Assembly (NCBI RefSeq): GCF_003063625.1
Contig: NZ_CP026604.1
Coordinates: 1,984,001-2,048,000, forward strand
DNA length: 64,000 nt
DNA from: Saccharobesus litoralis
GTDB taxonomy: Bacteria; Pseudomonadota; Gammaproteobacteria; Enterobacterales; Alteromonadaceae
Direction: 5' to 3'
Both the position numbers and the translations under genes were made by a program. Positions within the stretch are counted from its first letter, which is position 1, and each line of letters starts with the position of its first letter. Below are positions 33,845-43,209 of the stretch, one piece after another. The notes under the pieces are model-generated. The model had not been told where the DNA came from. It worked only from the letters and a program-made list of their open reading frames with translations, and searched no databases.

Positions 33845-36800
33845 ATGCCTATCCGGTTTGTAACTTGGCGTCAGGTTGCACGACGCTTATCTTTAACGAT
33901 AGCAATTTCCTTATTGCTAACAAGTTGCCTGAAAACTGACGACGCGAAAACGCAAAATACAACTGCAAAAAATAGTAACGCGTCAACAAGGTTAAAAACG
34001 CCGACAAGCTATGAAAACATAGCGCTGCATAAACCGAAAAGCCCAATGCCAGAGTCGTTTTATCATGCGCCGGCAGCAGAGTTAAAAGCCAACTTTAAAA
34101 CGCCACCGGATGCAGTTAAACCTTGGGTATATTGGTATTGGATCAATGATCATATCTCGAAACAAGGAATTGAGAACGATTTGGCCGCCATGCAAAAACA
34201 AGGCATAAACACAGCATTGATTGGCATTATTCACCTAAATGCCAGTATTGGTGGTTATGGGCAAGTATCAGCCCTGAGTGAAGAGTGGTGGGACCATTTG
34301 CGCTTTGCTATTGAAAAAGCGGCTGAATACAAGATTGATATTGGCCTGTTTAATTCACCCGGTTGGAGTCAATCTGGTGGGCCTTGGGTTAGCCTTGATC
34401 AATCCATGCGTTATTTGGATTCCAAAGAATATCAGGTTGATAGTCAGAGCATTAAATCGCTAAAACTAAGCAAACCAAAAGGTTACGCACAAGACGTTAA
34501 ATTACTGGCTTTTCAAACGCCAAAACAAGAGCAACAACGCTTGAGTTTTCAGCAAACAAAAGTCAAAGTTAAGTATCCACAACACTCTACGTTCGCGCAC
34601 CCGAGCAACAATCCGCAGCAACTCATTGATGGCGATCATCAATCGGTTTATCTCTTTCCGACTGAAGTTATAGACACCAAAAACAGTCGGGTGCGGTTCG
34701 ATTTTAAACACAATGAACTATTATCCGCTCGCACGTTAGAGATATACCCGCACGATACGTTTTCAGCTAAAGCAACTTTGTCGGCTAAACAAGCCAATGG
34801 TGAGTACAAAGTCATTAAAACCTTTGTTGTGCAAAGACCACGGAAAATGGCTGCGATTGGTCCCGATCACGACGCACCTATTGTGGTTAATTTTACTAAA
34901 ACTCCAGCCAGCGAATTTCGCTTAACATTAAACAATATCAAACTGGGTCGCGGCGGCAAAAATAGTGTACCAGGCATTAAAGAATTGGTTTTATCCAGTG
35001 GCTATAAACTAGAACGCTATGTTGAGAAAAAGCTGGCTAAAGTCCACCCCACACCTCAACCTAAACACGATAGTTATCAATGGCCTACGCCTCTAGCAGC
35101 GGATGAGCCTAGCTTAGCTATCTCCGCTGAAAAAGTACTCGATATCAGCGAATTCATGAAAGGCGAGCGAGTCAATTGGTCAGTACCAAAAGGTGAAGAG
35201 TGGACAATGGTGCACTACTTTATGCGTTCAACGGGCACAACCAATGGCCCATCGAGCAAAAATGCCAAAGGGCCTGAAATAGATAAACTCAGCAAAGAGA
35301 TTGCCCAATATCATTTTGATGCGTATATCGGCAAAATTTTACAGAGTATGCCAGCGCAAAAACGGACTGCATTTAAATATGCCGTGGTCGATAGTTACGA
35401 GCAAGGCGCGCAAAACTGGACCGATGGCTTTGCACAAAAATTTGAACAGCATTATGGCTATGATCCCATACCTTTCTTACCGGTTTACACGGGGCGTATT
35501 GTTAATAGTGCGGAACAAAGTGAGCGCTTTTTGTGGGATGTTCGGCGTATGGTCGCTGACCGCGTCTCTTATGAATACACGGCAGGTTTGCGCGAGCGCG
35601 CCCATCAGCATGGTTTAAAACTATGGTTAGAAAACTACGGCCACTGGGGCTTTCCAGGTGAGTTTTTACAATATGGTGGTCAAGCCGATATCGTTAGCGG
35701 TGAATTTTGGGCATCGGGTAATTTAGGCGCAATTGAGCTAAAAGCCGCGTCTTCAGCCGCCCATATTTACGGCCATAAAACGGTAATGTCGGAGTCTTTT
35801 ACCGCAGGGCGTAGCGACAGTTTTATTAACCATCCATGGAACTTTAAAAAACGCGGCGATTGGTCGTTTGTTGAAGGTATTAACCACACTTTATTACATG
35901 TTTATATTCAACAAGCTTATGAAGATAAGTTGCCCGGGGTAAATGCTTGGTTTGGCTCAGAGTTTAATCGCCACAATACCTGGTTTGATTATATGGGTAG
36001 CTGGTTAGACTATGTTAAGCGTTGTAATTATTTAATGCAGCAAGGCCACTACGTGGCAGATATTATGTATTTTATTGGTGAAGATGCGCCGAAAATGACG
36101 GGCGCCTTGCAGCCAGCATTACCGGCTGGCTACGCCTACGACTTTATTAATGCCGAAGTCATTCTTAAAGGTTTATCGGTTGAAAATGGCGAGTTTGTGT
36201 TACCCAGTGGTATGCGCTTTAAACTACTGGTATTGCCGGATTCAAGCACAATGCGCCCTGCTGTATTAGAGAAAATACAATCGCTGGTTGCCGCGGGGGG
36301 CACTGTTTATGGGCCTAAACCTAAACAATCACCGAGTTTACAGGGTTATCCGCAAGTGGATCAGCAAATACAGGCGATGGCGAATACCTTGTGGCAGGCT
36401 ATCGACGGTGAAAACGTCACACAGGCTAACTATGGTTTAGGGCAGGTGTTTTACCAAACGCCTGAGCAAGCGGATCTCGCCCAAGTTATGCAAACTATTT
36501 TGCGCCAGCCTGATTTGGCCGATTTACCTGCAGATGTCATTTGGAGCCATCGAAGCAGCAATACCCATGACATATTCTTTATTGCTAACCAAACGGATAG
36601 TCCGGTAAATATTAAGCCGAGTTTCCGCTTAAGCGCGAAATGGGCGCGGCCTCAATATTGGGATGCAGTAACAGGGCAAATGCAGACACTCGCTCAATAT
36701 CAAATTGATAAAGGCCGCTTAACAATTCCCTTGTCTTTACAGGGCTTAGGATCTGCTTTTATTGTGTTTGAAAAATCTCATGCCAAATCACTATTGGCTT

Positions 36801-37501
36801 CTGACTCTGTGCAATCTATTCAAGCTATTGATCCGCAACAAGCTAAATATAGGCCGTTGGTTACAAGCGCCTTCGATAGCTCGGGTCAGCTTGTACTGGA
36901 TATTCAAACTAACGGCAAATATCTGGTACACACCAATACCCGCCCAGCGCAAACACTAACTATCGACGATTTACCACCGAGTCAGGTTTTCACTACGCCA
37001 TGGCAATTGACATTGACAGAGGGGCGCGATGTTGCAACCCAATTGCAGCTAAGCCAATTGGTGTCATTAACCGAATTAGAACCATTAGCATTAAAACATT
37101 ATTCAGGTTCGATCATTTACCGTAATCAATTGGCCATGACCGACAATTTATTGCGCGACGATCAGCGCTGGATATTGGATCTAGGTCAAGTCGGCGTTAT
37201 TGCAAAAGTAAATGTAAATGGTGTGGATTTGGACGATGTTTGGAGTCGACCTTTACAAGTCGACATTACGGACGCGCTGCAAGTTGGTAACAACCAAATT
37301 GAAATTAATGTTGCAACCACTTGGGTTAATCGCTTGGTCGGTGATCAAAAATATCCTGAGCAATTTCCAGATAGTGCACAAGCTAAGGCATTTAATAGTG
37401 AAATCACTTTTGCTAGTAAAGTCACCAAAGATACACCATTACAGCCAACCGGTTTAATTGGCCCTGTAAAACTTACCCCTTTACGTAAAGTTAAGCTTTA
37501 A
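33845..37501 (+). CDS. GH106 alpha-L-rhamnosidase, lipoprotein
   Basis: The 1218-residue protein starts with a lipoprotein signal (lipobox LLTSC). GH106 features in order are WVYWYWINDHISKQGIENDL, DIGLFNSPGWSQSGGPWV, DSYEQGAQNWTDGF, LWLENYGHWGFPGE, YGGQADIVSGEFW, SESFTAGRS and VADIMYFIGEDAPKM. A GH2-like C-terminal jelly-roll follows (VNGVDLDDVWSRPLQVDITD) with TTWVNRLVGDQ. Compared with its upstream neighbour it is anchored rather than soluble, so the two may act on different linkages or in different places. Members of this family attack rhamnose in complex pectin and ulvan. Confidence 0.92.
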   Translation: MPIRFVTWRQVARRLSLTIAISLLLTSCLKTDDAKTQNTTAKNSNASTRLKTPTSYENIALHKPKSPMPESFYHAPAAELKANFKTPPDAVKPWVYWYWINDHISKQGIENDLAAMQKQGINTALIGIIHLNASIGGYGQVSALSEEWWDHLRFAIEKAAEYKIDIGLFNSPGWSQSGGPWVSLDQSMRYLDSKEYQVDSQSIKSLKLSKPKGYAQDVKLLAFQTPKQEQQRLSFQQTKVKVKYPQHSTFAHPSNNPQQLIDGDHQSVYLFPTEVIDTKNSRVRFDFKHNELLSARTLEIYPHDTFSAKATLSAKQANGEYKVIKTFVVQRPRKMAAIGPDHDAPIVVNFTKTPASEFRLTLNNIKLGRGGKNSVPGIKELVLSSGYKLERYVEKKLAKVHPTPQPKHDSYQWPTPLAADEPSLAISAEKVLDISEFMKGERVNWSVPKGEEWTMVHYFMRSTGTTNGPSSKNAKGPEIDKLSKEIAQYHFDAYIGKILQSMPAQKRTAFKYAVVDSYEQGAQNWTDGFAQKFEQHYGYDPIPFLPVYTGRIVNSAEQSERFLWDVRRMVADRVSYEYTAGLRERAHQHGLKLWLENYGHWGFPGEFLQYGGQADIVSGEFWASGNLGAIELKAASSAAHIYGHKTVMSESFTAGRSDSFINHPWNFKKRGDWSFVEGINHTLLHVYIQQAYEDKLPGVNAWFGSEFNRHNTWFDYMGSWLDYVKRCNYLMQQGHYVADIMYFIGEDAPKMTGALQPALPAGYAYDFINAEVILKGLSVENGEFVLPSGMRFKLLVLPDSSTMRPAVLEKIQSLVAAGGTVYGPKPKQSPSLQGYPQVDQQIQAMANTLWQAIDGENVTQANYGLGQVFYQTPEQADLAQVMQTILRQPDLADLPADVIWSHRSSNTHDIFFIANQTDSPVNIKPSFRLSAKWARPQYWDAVTGQMQTLAQYQIDKGRLTIPLSLQGLGSAFIVFEKSHAKSLLASDSVQSIQAIDPQQAKYRPLVTSAFDSSGQLVLDIQTNGKYLVHTNTRPAQTLTIDDLPPSQVFTTPWQLTLTEGRDVATQLQLSQLVSLTELEPLALKHYSGSIIYRNQLAMTDNLLRDDQRWILDLGQVGVIAKVNVNGVDLDDVWSRPLQVDITDALQVGNNQIEINVATTWVNRLVGDQKYPEQFPDSAQAKAFNSEITFASKVTKDTPLQPTGLIGPVKLTPLRKVKL

Positions 37502-37543
37502 TTGCTAATGCTAAGAGAGCATTTAATTCGGTAATCCACCCAA

Positions 37544-37770
37544 TGTAGCGCCGGCTTTATGCCGGCGAAAGAGTGCGCATTATTAAATTGAGACATATTT
37601 TTACATGAAGACGTGGCATGAGTGGGATAAACCCATCCTATGTAGGGCCGGCTTTATGCCGGCGAAAAAGTGCGCATTATTAAATTGAGACATATTTTTA
37701 TATGAAGACGTGGCATGAATGGTGATAAACCCACCCCATGTAGGGCCGGCTTTATGCTGGCGAAAAATTA
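37544..37770 (+). repeat. Tandem repeat of about 97 bp with GCCGGC hairpins
   Basis: Two full units (37544-37640 and 37641-37738) and a partial third (37739-37770) begin TGTAG(G/C)GCCGGCTTTATG. Each holds the palindrome GCCGGC-TTTAT-GCCGGC, decayed in the third, followed by AGTGCGCATTATTAAATTGA and a GAAGACGTGGCATGA stretch. They fill the gap between the second GH106 gene and the second lyase gene. Confidence 0.9.
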
Positions 37771-37836
37771 CCTTATGACATGGGCATTTATGCCTATAGA
37801 AATTGAAATCAGTTGAACAAAATATTGAGAACTAAA

Positions 37837-39384
37837 ATGCGAAATATCAAACAATATTTAACGGCTAGCTTAATGTGTTTATTAACCGCGAGTTGTGCTG
37901 TTACACAAGAGAAAAAACAAGAGAGTAAAAACGAGATTAGCCAAGGCCTAATTTACCTAGAACGCGAAGTAAAAGTTACCGATAGCGCCTTATTTTTTGA
38001 CGGTAAAAAGCTCGGTAATGTGCGTAAGTCTGTAAATATAAAGAATGATCCCAATGGCAAGTATGATTACCAGTACGGTTCAGCAATTGCTCCTCACGGG
38101 GATGCAATTAAAACCTATCAACATTATGTGTTTATGACTTGGTATCGCGGTGGCAAGTATGACCGCCATATGATGTTATCACGCCTCAACCTTAAAACCG
38201 GTCAACTTAAGCATATTGAGTTTCCGCACCAACATACCGGCTTAGTTGGACGCTGGTGGATAGGGGAAACCCATAACACCATAGCCGTTGGTATAAGTCC
38301 TAAAGATGAAACCATTCATTTGGTGTTCGATTTACACGCATACAGCAAACACTCTGACACTGGCGGTAACGGCAGCTTTGCAAAAGACTATTTCCGTTAT
38401 TCGTATAGTTTACCCGGTGCCGCCGCTGTTAGTGATGATGAATTTACCTTGGACTTATTTGTAAAAGATACTAGCAGCCATAGCGCTGGTCCGAATGACT
38501 ATAATCACTTGTCAATGACAGGGGCGGAAGATCATGCCGCGCATTCCAAATTAACTTACCCTAAGTTTTTCTTAAATGATCAAGGCGATCTGTTTTTCTA
38601 CATTCGTCAAGGCACCTCGCATGATGGTAAAGGCATTTTTAACTATTACAAAAGCAATGGTATTTGGTCGTCATTTAAAAGCATAAACAAACTTAACGTT
38701 AAGGAAGACGGCCTTGCTCATACTTGGAGCAACTATGGCAACATGAAGTTTGCTAACGGCAAACTGGGTTTTGCTTTTCAACCACGAATAAACAACAAAA
38801 CGGACCGATACAAGTATCAAAATGGGGTTTATTTTATGTACTCGGATGATCCCATTGGTCAGTTACAATGGAAAAACTACAAAGGTCAAGACATTAACTT
38901 ACCTTTGATAGATCCTAAACCGGCATTTGTCACAGAGCCGGGGGATTGGGTAACTAGTCAGCAGCCAAATAAAATTGTTATTACCGGTAGTTTTGATTGG
39001 ACTATTACGCAAAAAGGCGATGTGCATATTATTAGTCGGGTACGTGATACCGAATACAAAAAAGACGTTTATTTGCATCATTATAAACCTGCTGGGCAAA
39101 GCGAATTTATCACCACAGATAAATTTGTCGGCGCTAAAAATCTTTATACCTCTGGCGATAATATTTACATTATCGGTTTAGATAATGGCCAACCTTATAT
39201 TGAACAAGCAACAGGTGGTACCAACCAATTTAAGCGGGTATATCAAGGTAAAAAACAAGCGGCAGATTTCAAGAAAGGCATGGTTTATATTGCACAAGGT
39301 AAGCTTTATTACTACCTGTTAGCAGAAGGGCAGGGGGATAAACGTACCACTTACTTGCAAATTATCAATTTGGAAGGGCGTTAG
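37837..39384 (+). CDS. Putative ulvan lyase (PL24/PL25-like), lipoprotein paralogue
   Basis: The ATG at 37837 gives 515 residues with a lipoprotein signal (lipobox LTASC); a TTG at 37813 is possible but leaves 8 extra residues. It shares with the lyase at 15488 the blocks HGDAIKTYQHYVFMTWYRGG, RHMMLSRLN, FPHQHTG and IGETHNTIAVGIS, and matching propeller blades through to the C-terminus. The pair is about half identical by eye. The earlier paralogue has an ordinary signal peptide, so one lyase is probably released and this one is tethered. The substrate (ulvan) is inferred from family resemblance and neighbours. Confidence 0.8.
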   Translation: MRNIKQYLTASLMCLLTASCAVTQEKKQESKNEISQGLIYLEREVKVTDSALFFDGKKLGNVRKSVNIKNDPNGKYDYQYGSAIAPHGDAIKTYQHYVFMTWYRGGKYDRHMMLSRLNLKTGQLKHIEFPHQHTGLVGRWWIGETHNTIAVGISPKDETIHLVFDLHAYSKHSDTGGNGSFAKDYFRYSYSLPGAAAVSDDEFTLDLFVKDTSSHSAGPNDYNHLSMTGAEDHAAHSKLTYPKFFLNDQGDLFFYIRQGTSHDGKGIFNYYKSNGIWSSFKSINKLNVKEDGLAHTWSNYGNMKFANGKLGFAFQPRINNKTDRYKYQNGVYFMYSDDPIGQLQWKNYKGQDINLPLIDPKPAFVTEPGDWVTSQQPNKIVITGSFDWTITQKGDVHIISRVRDTEYKKDVYLHHYKPAGQSEFITTDKFVGAKNLYTSGDNIYIIGLDNGQPYIEQATGGTNQFKRVYQGKKQAADFKKGMVYIAQGKLYYYLLAEGQGDKRTTYLQIINLEGR

Positions 39385-39492
39385 CCATACACTTCTTACT
39401 TTCTCAATAATGCCCATTTTCAGTTTACTAAAGTGCTGCATGGGCATTTTAAATTCTCTACAAATGATAATGACCAATGGAATTCATCTTTA

Positions 39493-40935
39493 ATGTTTAG
39501 TGCAAACCTTTCAATCTCGAAATTACTTTTAATTGCTTGTTTCACTAGTGTGCTATCAGCATGTGGTGGTGCCGGATCTTCTAATGCAGCAGATAGCGCA
39601 GCAGATAAAAGTAACGAGGAAACTCAAACGAATATTGATCCTCAAACTGATTTAGAAACTAAAGCTATCATGGCTTTATTCGATACTTGGGAAAAAGCAA
39701 CTAATAGTGACGGTACTGTTGATGCCGAGCAGCTAACTAAAATACTACATGACGATTTTACGCTGCATGATGGACAAACCCAAAAAAAGGATATGATTGA
39801 AAGACTTAGTACGTTAAATGATGGTAGTTCTTTTGTTGGTTCTGTACCTGAAACGAGTCGACGGATAGAAACTTACGAAAATGTCAGTGTTAGTGATTTA
39901 AATATTGATGCTGGAACAGCTAACGTGAGTTTTAGGCCTTTTTCACAAGGCGAATACTCGCAGAATTTCAACTACAGTTGGCAAGCCATAAAACACCCTG
40001 CACATGGCTGGCAACTGCTAGGCGAACCATTGCCAATACTATTTAATAGCCCAACGGTGCACTGTGTAACTGATCATTACTTTGGTCATCCAACTTCCTC
40101 GTATATAGAGCGAACGGAGGAGGATTACACAAAAGCCTATTGTTATATGAATATTACCGCAAAAGATATTAATTGGGATAATAACTCTGCGTTTGGTATG
40201 GAGGAAGGTCAATTTAATTTAGGGGTTGGAAACTTAGTTTCCACCGTATTGCCGTTTGCCGCGATTAAAATTGAGGTAGTTTCACCTCAAAATGAAATAC
40301 AACAAACATTATATTTGGCTAATGTTTTTTACGATGAAGCCGCAAGCTATTGTTATCAAAAAAGAAGCTGTTTTAGTTTAATCGACCCAAATGGCAAGGG
40401 CTTTGTTGAAAATTATAATAGTTCGTTTGACCATGATTTTAGTATTTTTCAAGAGGGCACAACCTTTCGCTACAGTGTCTATACCCAGCCGCTAGACTAT
40501 TCAGATGCGACTAACCCTGTAGTTGATGAAGGTTCTTTAGCATTTCAGACTGAACGAACCATGTTAGCGCCGTCTTTCACGCTTGGTGAACTCGGTTCTT
40601 TTAATGAATACCCGCCATCGGTTGTTGAAAATACATTTTTAAATGGTGGTCAGCTCAATATTAGCTGGCAACGTCCTAATGGTTTGAATACTAAAATGAT
40701 TCGTGTAAATACACATATTTTTAGTAACAATGGTGGTCGCATCAGAGATAATTATGAAATGAAAATAGTGGACAATGACAATAGCGCTACCGTGGATATG
40801 AGTGAGACCTTAGATAAATTAGCGCAAGCTGGTGGTCTAGCAGACGTCGATTCTAATTTGGTTGTTATCAGTGTAATATTTGCTGATCCTAGATCAGGAG
40901 CAACGAAGAAATTAAGTACTTCTGTTTATTTTTAG
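39493..40935 (+). CDS. Lipoprotein of unknown function with possible NTF2/SnoaL-like domain
   Basis: The ATG at 39493 starts a lipoprotein signal with lipobox SVLSAC followed by a low-complexity Gly/Ser/Ala/Asp-rich linker, giving 480 residues. Residues about 55-180 (ALFDTWEKATNSDGTVDAEQ, LHDDFTLHDGQTQ, YSWQAIKHPAHGWQLLGEP) look like an NTF2/SnoaL-type cone fold. The rest is beta-rich with two Cys-containing segments. I cannot name a family. It follows the lyase by about 110 bp on the same strand and may belong to the locus, for instance as a surface binding protein; that is speculation. Confidence 0.75.
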   Translation: MFSANLSISKLLLIACFTSVLSACGGAGSSNAADSAADKSNEETQTNIDPQTDLETKAIMALFDTWEKATNSDGTVDAEQLTKILHDDFTLHDGQTQKKDMIERLSTLNDGSSFVGSVPETSRRIETYENVSVSDLNIDAGTANVSFRPFSQGEYSQNFNYSWQAIKHPAHGWQLLGEPLPILFNSPTVHCVTDHYFGHPTSSYIERTEEDYTKAYCYMNITAKDINWDNNSAFGMEEGQFNLGVGNLVSTVLPFAAIKIEVVSPQNEIQQTLYLANVFYDEAASYCYQKRSCFSLIDPNGKGFVENYNSSFDHDFSIFQEGTTFRYSVYTQPLDYSDATNPVVDEGSLAFQTERTMLAPSFTLGELGSFNEYPPSVVENTFLNGGQLNISWQRPNGLNTKMIRVNTHIFSNNGGRIRDNYEMKIVDNDNSATVDMSETLDKLAQAGGLADVDSNLVVISVIFADPRSGATKKLSTSVYF

Positions 40936-40949
40936 CAAGTACTTGCTTA

Positions 40950-40977
40950 TTGATACTTGTATTAAAACAAGTATCAA
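40950..40977. terminator. Perfect 11-bp hairpin between convergent genes
   Basis: TTGATACTTGT-ATTAAA-ACAAGTATCAA lies between the convergent lipoprotein and MORN genes. The flanking T/A runs are short, so bidirectional termination is likely but not certain. Confidence 0.5.
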
Positions 40978-41015
40978 AAAGCTAAATACTTAGTGCATGA
41001 GCGAGGCTGTTATCA

Positions 41016-42488
41016 TTACCGTACAGGCACTGGGCTGGTTGCCGCGCCGCTAATATAGCGCCCGTCAACAAAGTCGCCTTCTTGTATGGTGCCATCGGTT
41101 TTAGTGAATTTACCTTTGCCAGAGCGTCTGTTGTCTATAAATTGTCCAGTATAGACTTCACCACTTGCCCAAGAGAATGTGCCAATACCGTCACGTTGAC
41201 CTTTTTTAAAGTCACCAACATATTTATCGCCATTTGGCCAAATGTAAGTGCCTTTACCGGTTTGTTCATCATCTTGATACTCGCCGCTGTACTGCTCGCC
41301 ATTAGCCCAAGTAAATACGCCTTTACCTGATTTGATACCGTTTAGCACATTTCCTGTGTATTTATTACCATTGGTCCACGTGAATGTACCGAAGCCTGTA
41401 CGGCGATCTTGGTCAAAATCACCGACATATTGGTCGCCATCGGCCCAAGTAAATTTACCCTTGCCCGATTTTAAACCGGCCACAAAGTCTCCAACGTATT
41501 TATCGCCATTTGGCCACTTGTAGGTACCTTTGCCTTGCATTTTTCCTTCGGCGAATTTTCCGGCATACATTTCTTTGTTGGCAAAATAAAATACGCCTAA
41601 TCCGGTACGCTTATCATCTAAAAAGTCACCTGAATATTTGTCCCCTTCAGGCCAAGTGATTGTTCCTTTTCCTGTACGCCGGCCGTTGACAAAATCGCCA
41701 GTATAGCTAATGCCATTAGTCCAAGTAATAGTGCCTTTGCCTTGCATTTTGTTGTTTACAAAGCTGCCTTTATAACCATTGCCGTTTGCCCAAGTAAATA
41801 CACCTTCGCCAGTTCGTACACTATTAACCACATCGCCAGTATATGAATTACCGTTAGTCCATTTGTAAGTGCCTTTACCTGTTTGTTGATCGTTAAGGTA
41901 ATCACCAGAGTAGGTTGCCCCATTTGCCCAAGTATAAAGTCCTTTGCCAGTTTTAATGTCGTTAACAAAGTCGCCTTCATAACTGTCGCCATTGGCTAAG
42001 GTTAGTTTGCCTTTGCCATGAAACTTACCGTCTACAAAATCGCCTGCGTACTTTAAGCCGTCGGCTTGGCTATAGTTGCCTTTACCGGTTTGCTGGCCGA
42101 GTTGATATGTTCCTGAATATTGGTTGCCATTAGTCCAAGTATATGTGCCTTGGCCATGAAACTTATTCTCGACAAAATCGCCTTGATAAACATCACCATT
42201 CTCAAGCGTGAGTTTTCCTTTACCATGTGCTTTGGTTTTACCGTCAACCTCTTGTGTTTCCCCTTCATAATGGCCATTGGTAAATGGGTCGTTTTTCGGG
42301 TTAGTGACATTACTTATGGCAGAACTCGCACTGTTTATACCGGCTTTAACAGATTGGCCGGCGCTATCTATGGTGTCCTTAACTGATTTACAGCCTGTTA
42401 AACTCAAGCTACAGATAAGTGAAAGGGTTAATAGGTTTTGTTTGAAATTACGCGATGGGGTTGCTGAGCTAAGGCTATACGACAACAT
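41016..42488 (-). CDS. MORN-repeat lipoprotein
   Basis: The 490-residue protein starts with a signal peptide and lipobox SLTGC, then a short linker (residues 35-70), then 17-18 MORN repeats of 23 residues to the C-terminus, for example GKGTYKWTNGNSYTGD. The repeat gives a 69-bp periodicity in the DNA. MORN arrays form elongated beta-hairpin rods that bind proteins or lipids. As an outer-membrane or periplasmic lipoprotein this may be a scaffold or envelope-spanning element. It is convergent with the previous gene and has no clear operon partner. Confidence 0.9.
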   Translation of the reverse strand: MLSYSLSSATPSRNFKQNLLTLSLICSLSLTGCKSVKDTIDSAGQSVKAGINSASSAISNVTNPKNDPFTNGHYEGETQEVDGKTKAHGKGKLTLENGDVYQGDFVENKFHGQGTYTWTNGNQYSGTYQLGQQTGKGNYSQADGLKYAGDFVDGKFHGKGKLTLANGDSYEGDFVNDIKTGKGLYTWANGATYSGDYLNDQQTGKGTYKWTNGNSYTGDVVNSVRTGEGVFTWANGNGYKGSFVNNKMQGKGTITWTNGISYTGDFVNGRRTGKGTITWPEGDKYSGDFLDDKRTGLGVFYFANKEMYAGKFAEGKMQGKGTYKWPNGDKYVGDFVAGLKSGKGKFTWADGDQYVGDFDQDRRTGFGTFTWTNGNKYTGNVLNGIKSGKGVFTWANGEQYSGEYQDDEQTGKGTYIWPNGDKYVGDFKKGQRDGIGTFSWASGEVYTGQFIDNRRSGKGKFTKTDGTIQEGDFVDGRYISGAATSPVPVR

Positions 42489-42646
42489 TTTCGTCCTCTA
42501 AATGAATTTTACCTGTCGTGGTTAAGTTAATAATAGCGTAACTTGGCTAAGTGTTTAATTGTTATATTGAATTTACTGCGTTTCTGTTTTTATCTGGCAA
42601 TGTTGAGCCGCTTGTTACTTGCTACAAAAAAGTGATCAAGTCAGGA

Positions 42647-43042
42647 TTAAAAATAAATGGCCACGTTTTGTAATTGCCCCATCGCGTTATCATTCAAGGC
42701 TTGTTGGCGTTCAGCTTCGGTTAAAATACCAACAAACGGCGTTTGTCTACGCCATTTACGCATTTTAGGTGTGTCTTCAGCAATACCGGAAATAAACGCC
42801 TCTCGGCTAGTAACAGTTTCTAATACCGATAACCAGTGAATATAGGCACCGTATGTGAGTCGCCCTTGGGTTTTTCGCTGTTCAATGGTGGTAATAACTT
42901 GCGGGATTAGCTCTTGCTGCTGCCAAAGTTTTAGTGCAATAGCATGATGAATAGCCGTAATTTGTCGATCGATATTTTCGTCTTGAATGCTACGTTTTTT
43001 CGATTGATAAGGGCGTTTTTTCTTACGCTGCTGCGAAAACAT
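42647..43042 (-). CDS. Conserved-looking protein of unknown function
   Basis: I do not recognise this 131-residue protein. It has a very basic N-terminus (QQRKKKRPYQSKKRS), then helices (AIHHAIALKLWQQQEL, LTYGAYIHWLSVLETV) and no signal or membrane segment. Its basic start suggests nucleic-acid or ribosome contact, but that is a guess. The ATG at 43042 or a GTG at 43048 could start it; no strong ribosome-binding site is seen. The opposite strand has no better coding frame. Confidence 0.6.
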   Translation of the reverse strand: MFSQQRKKKRPYQSKKRSIQDENIDRQITAIHHAIALKLWQQQELIPQVITTIEQRKTQGRLTYGAYIHWLSVLETVTSREAFISGIAEDTPKMRKWRRQTPFVGILTEAERQQALNDNAMGQLQNVAIYF

Positions 43043-43209
43043 TATCACATTTAGTTTAATACAAGGTTGATTCAGTATAGGTGTTAACTGTTCTTTTATC
43101 CAGTTGATGGTGCGCTTTTTATGGTTTTATGTATCGTATTGCAGGGTAAGTGTGATTGGGTTACACGTTTTATAACAATGGCGGTGCGAGCCGCCACTGT
43201 TTGGGCTGG

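Noticed and set aside
37544-37770. CRISPR array
   Set aside because: The units are contiguous 97-bp copies without distinct spacers; no cas gene is present.
41082-42501. Long open frames on both strands across the MORN gene
   Set aside because: They are shadows created by the 69-bp periodic coding sequence.
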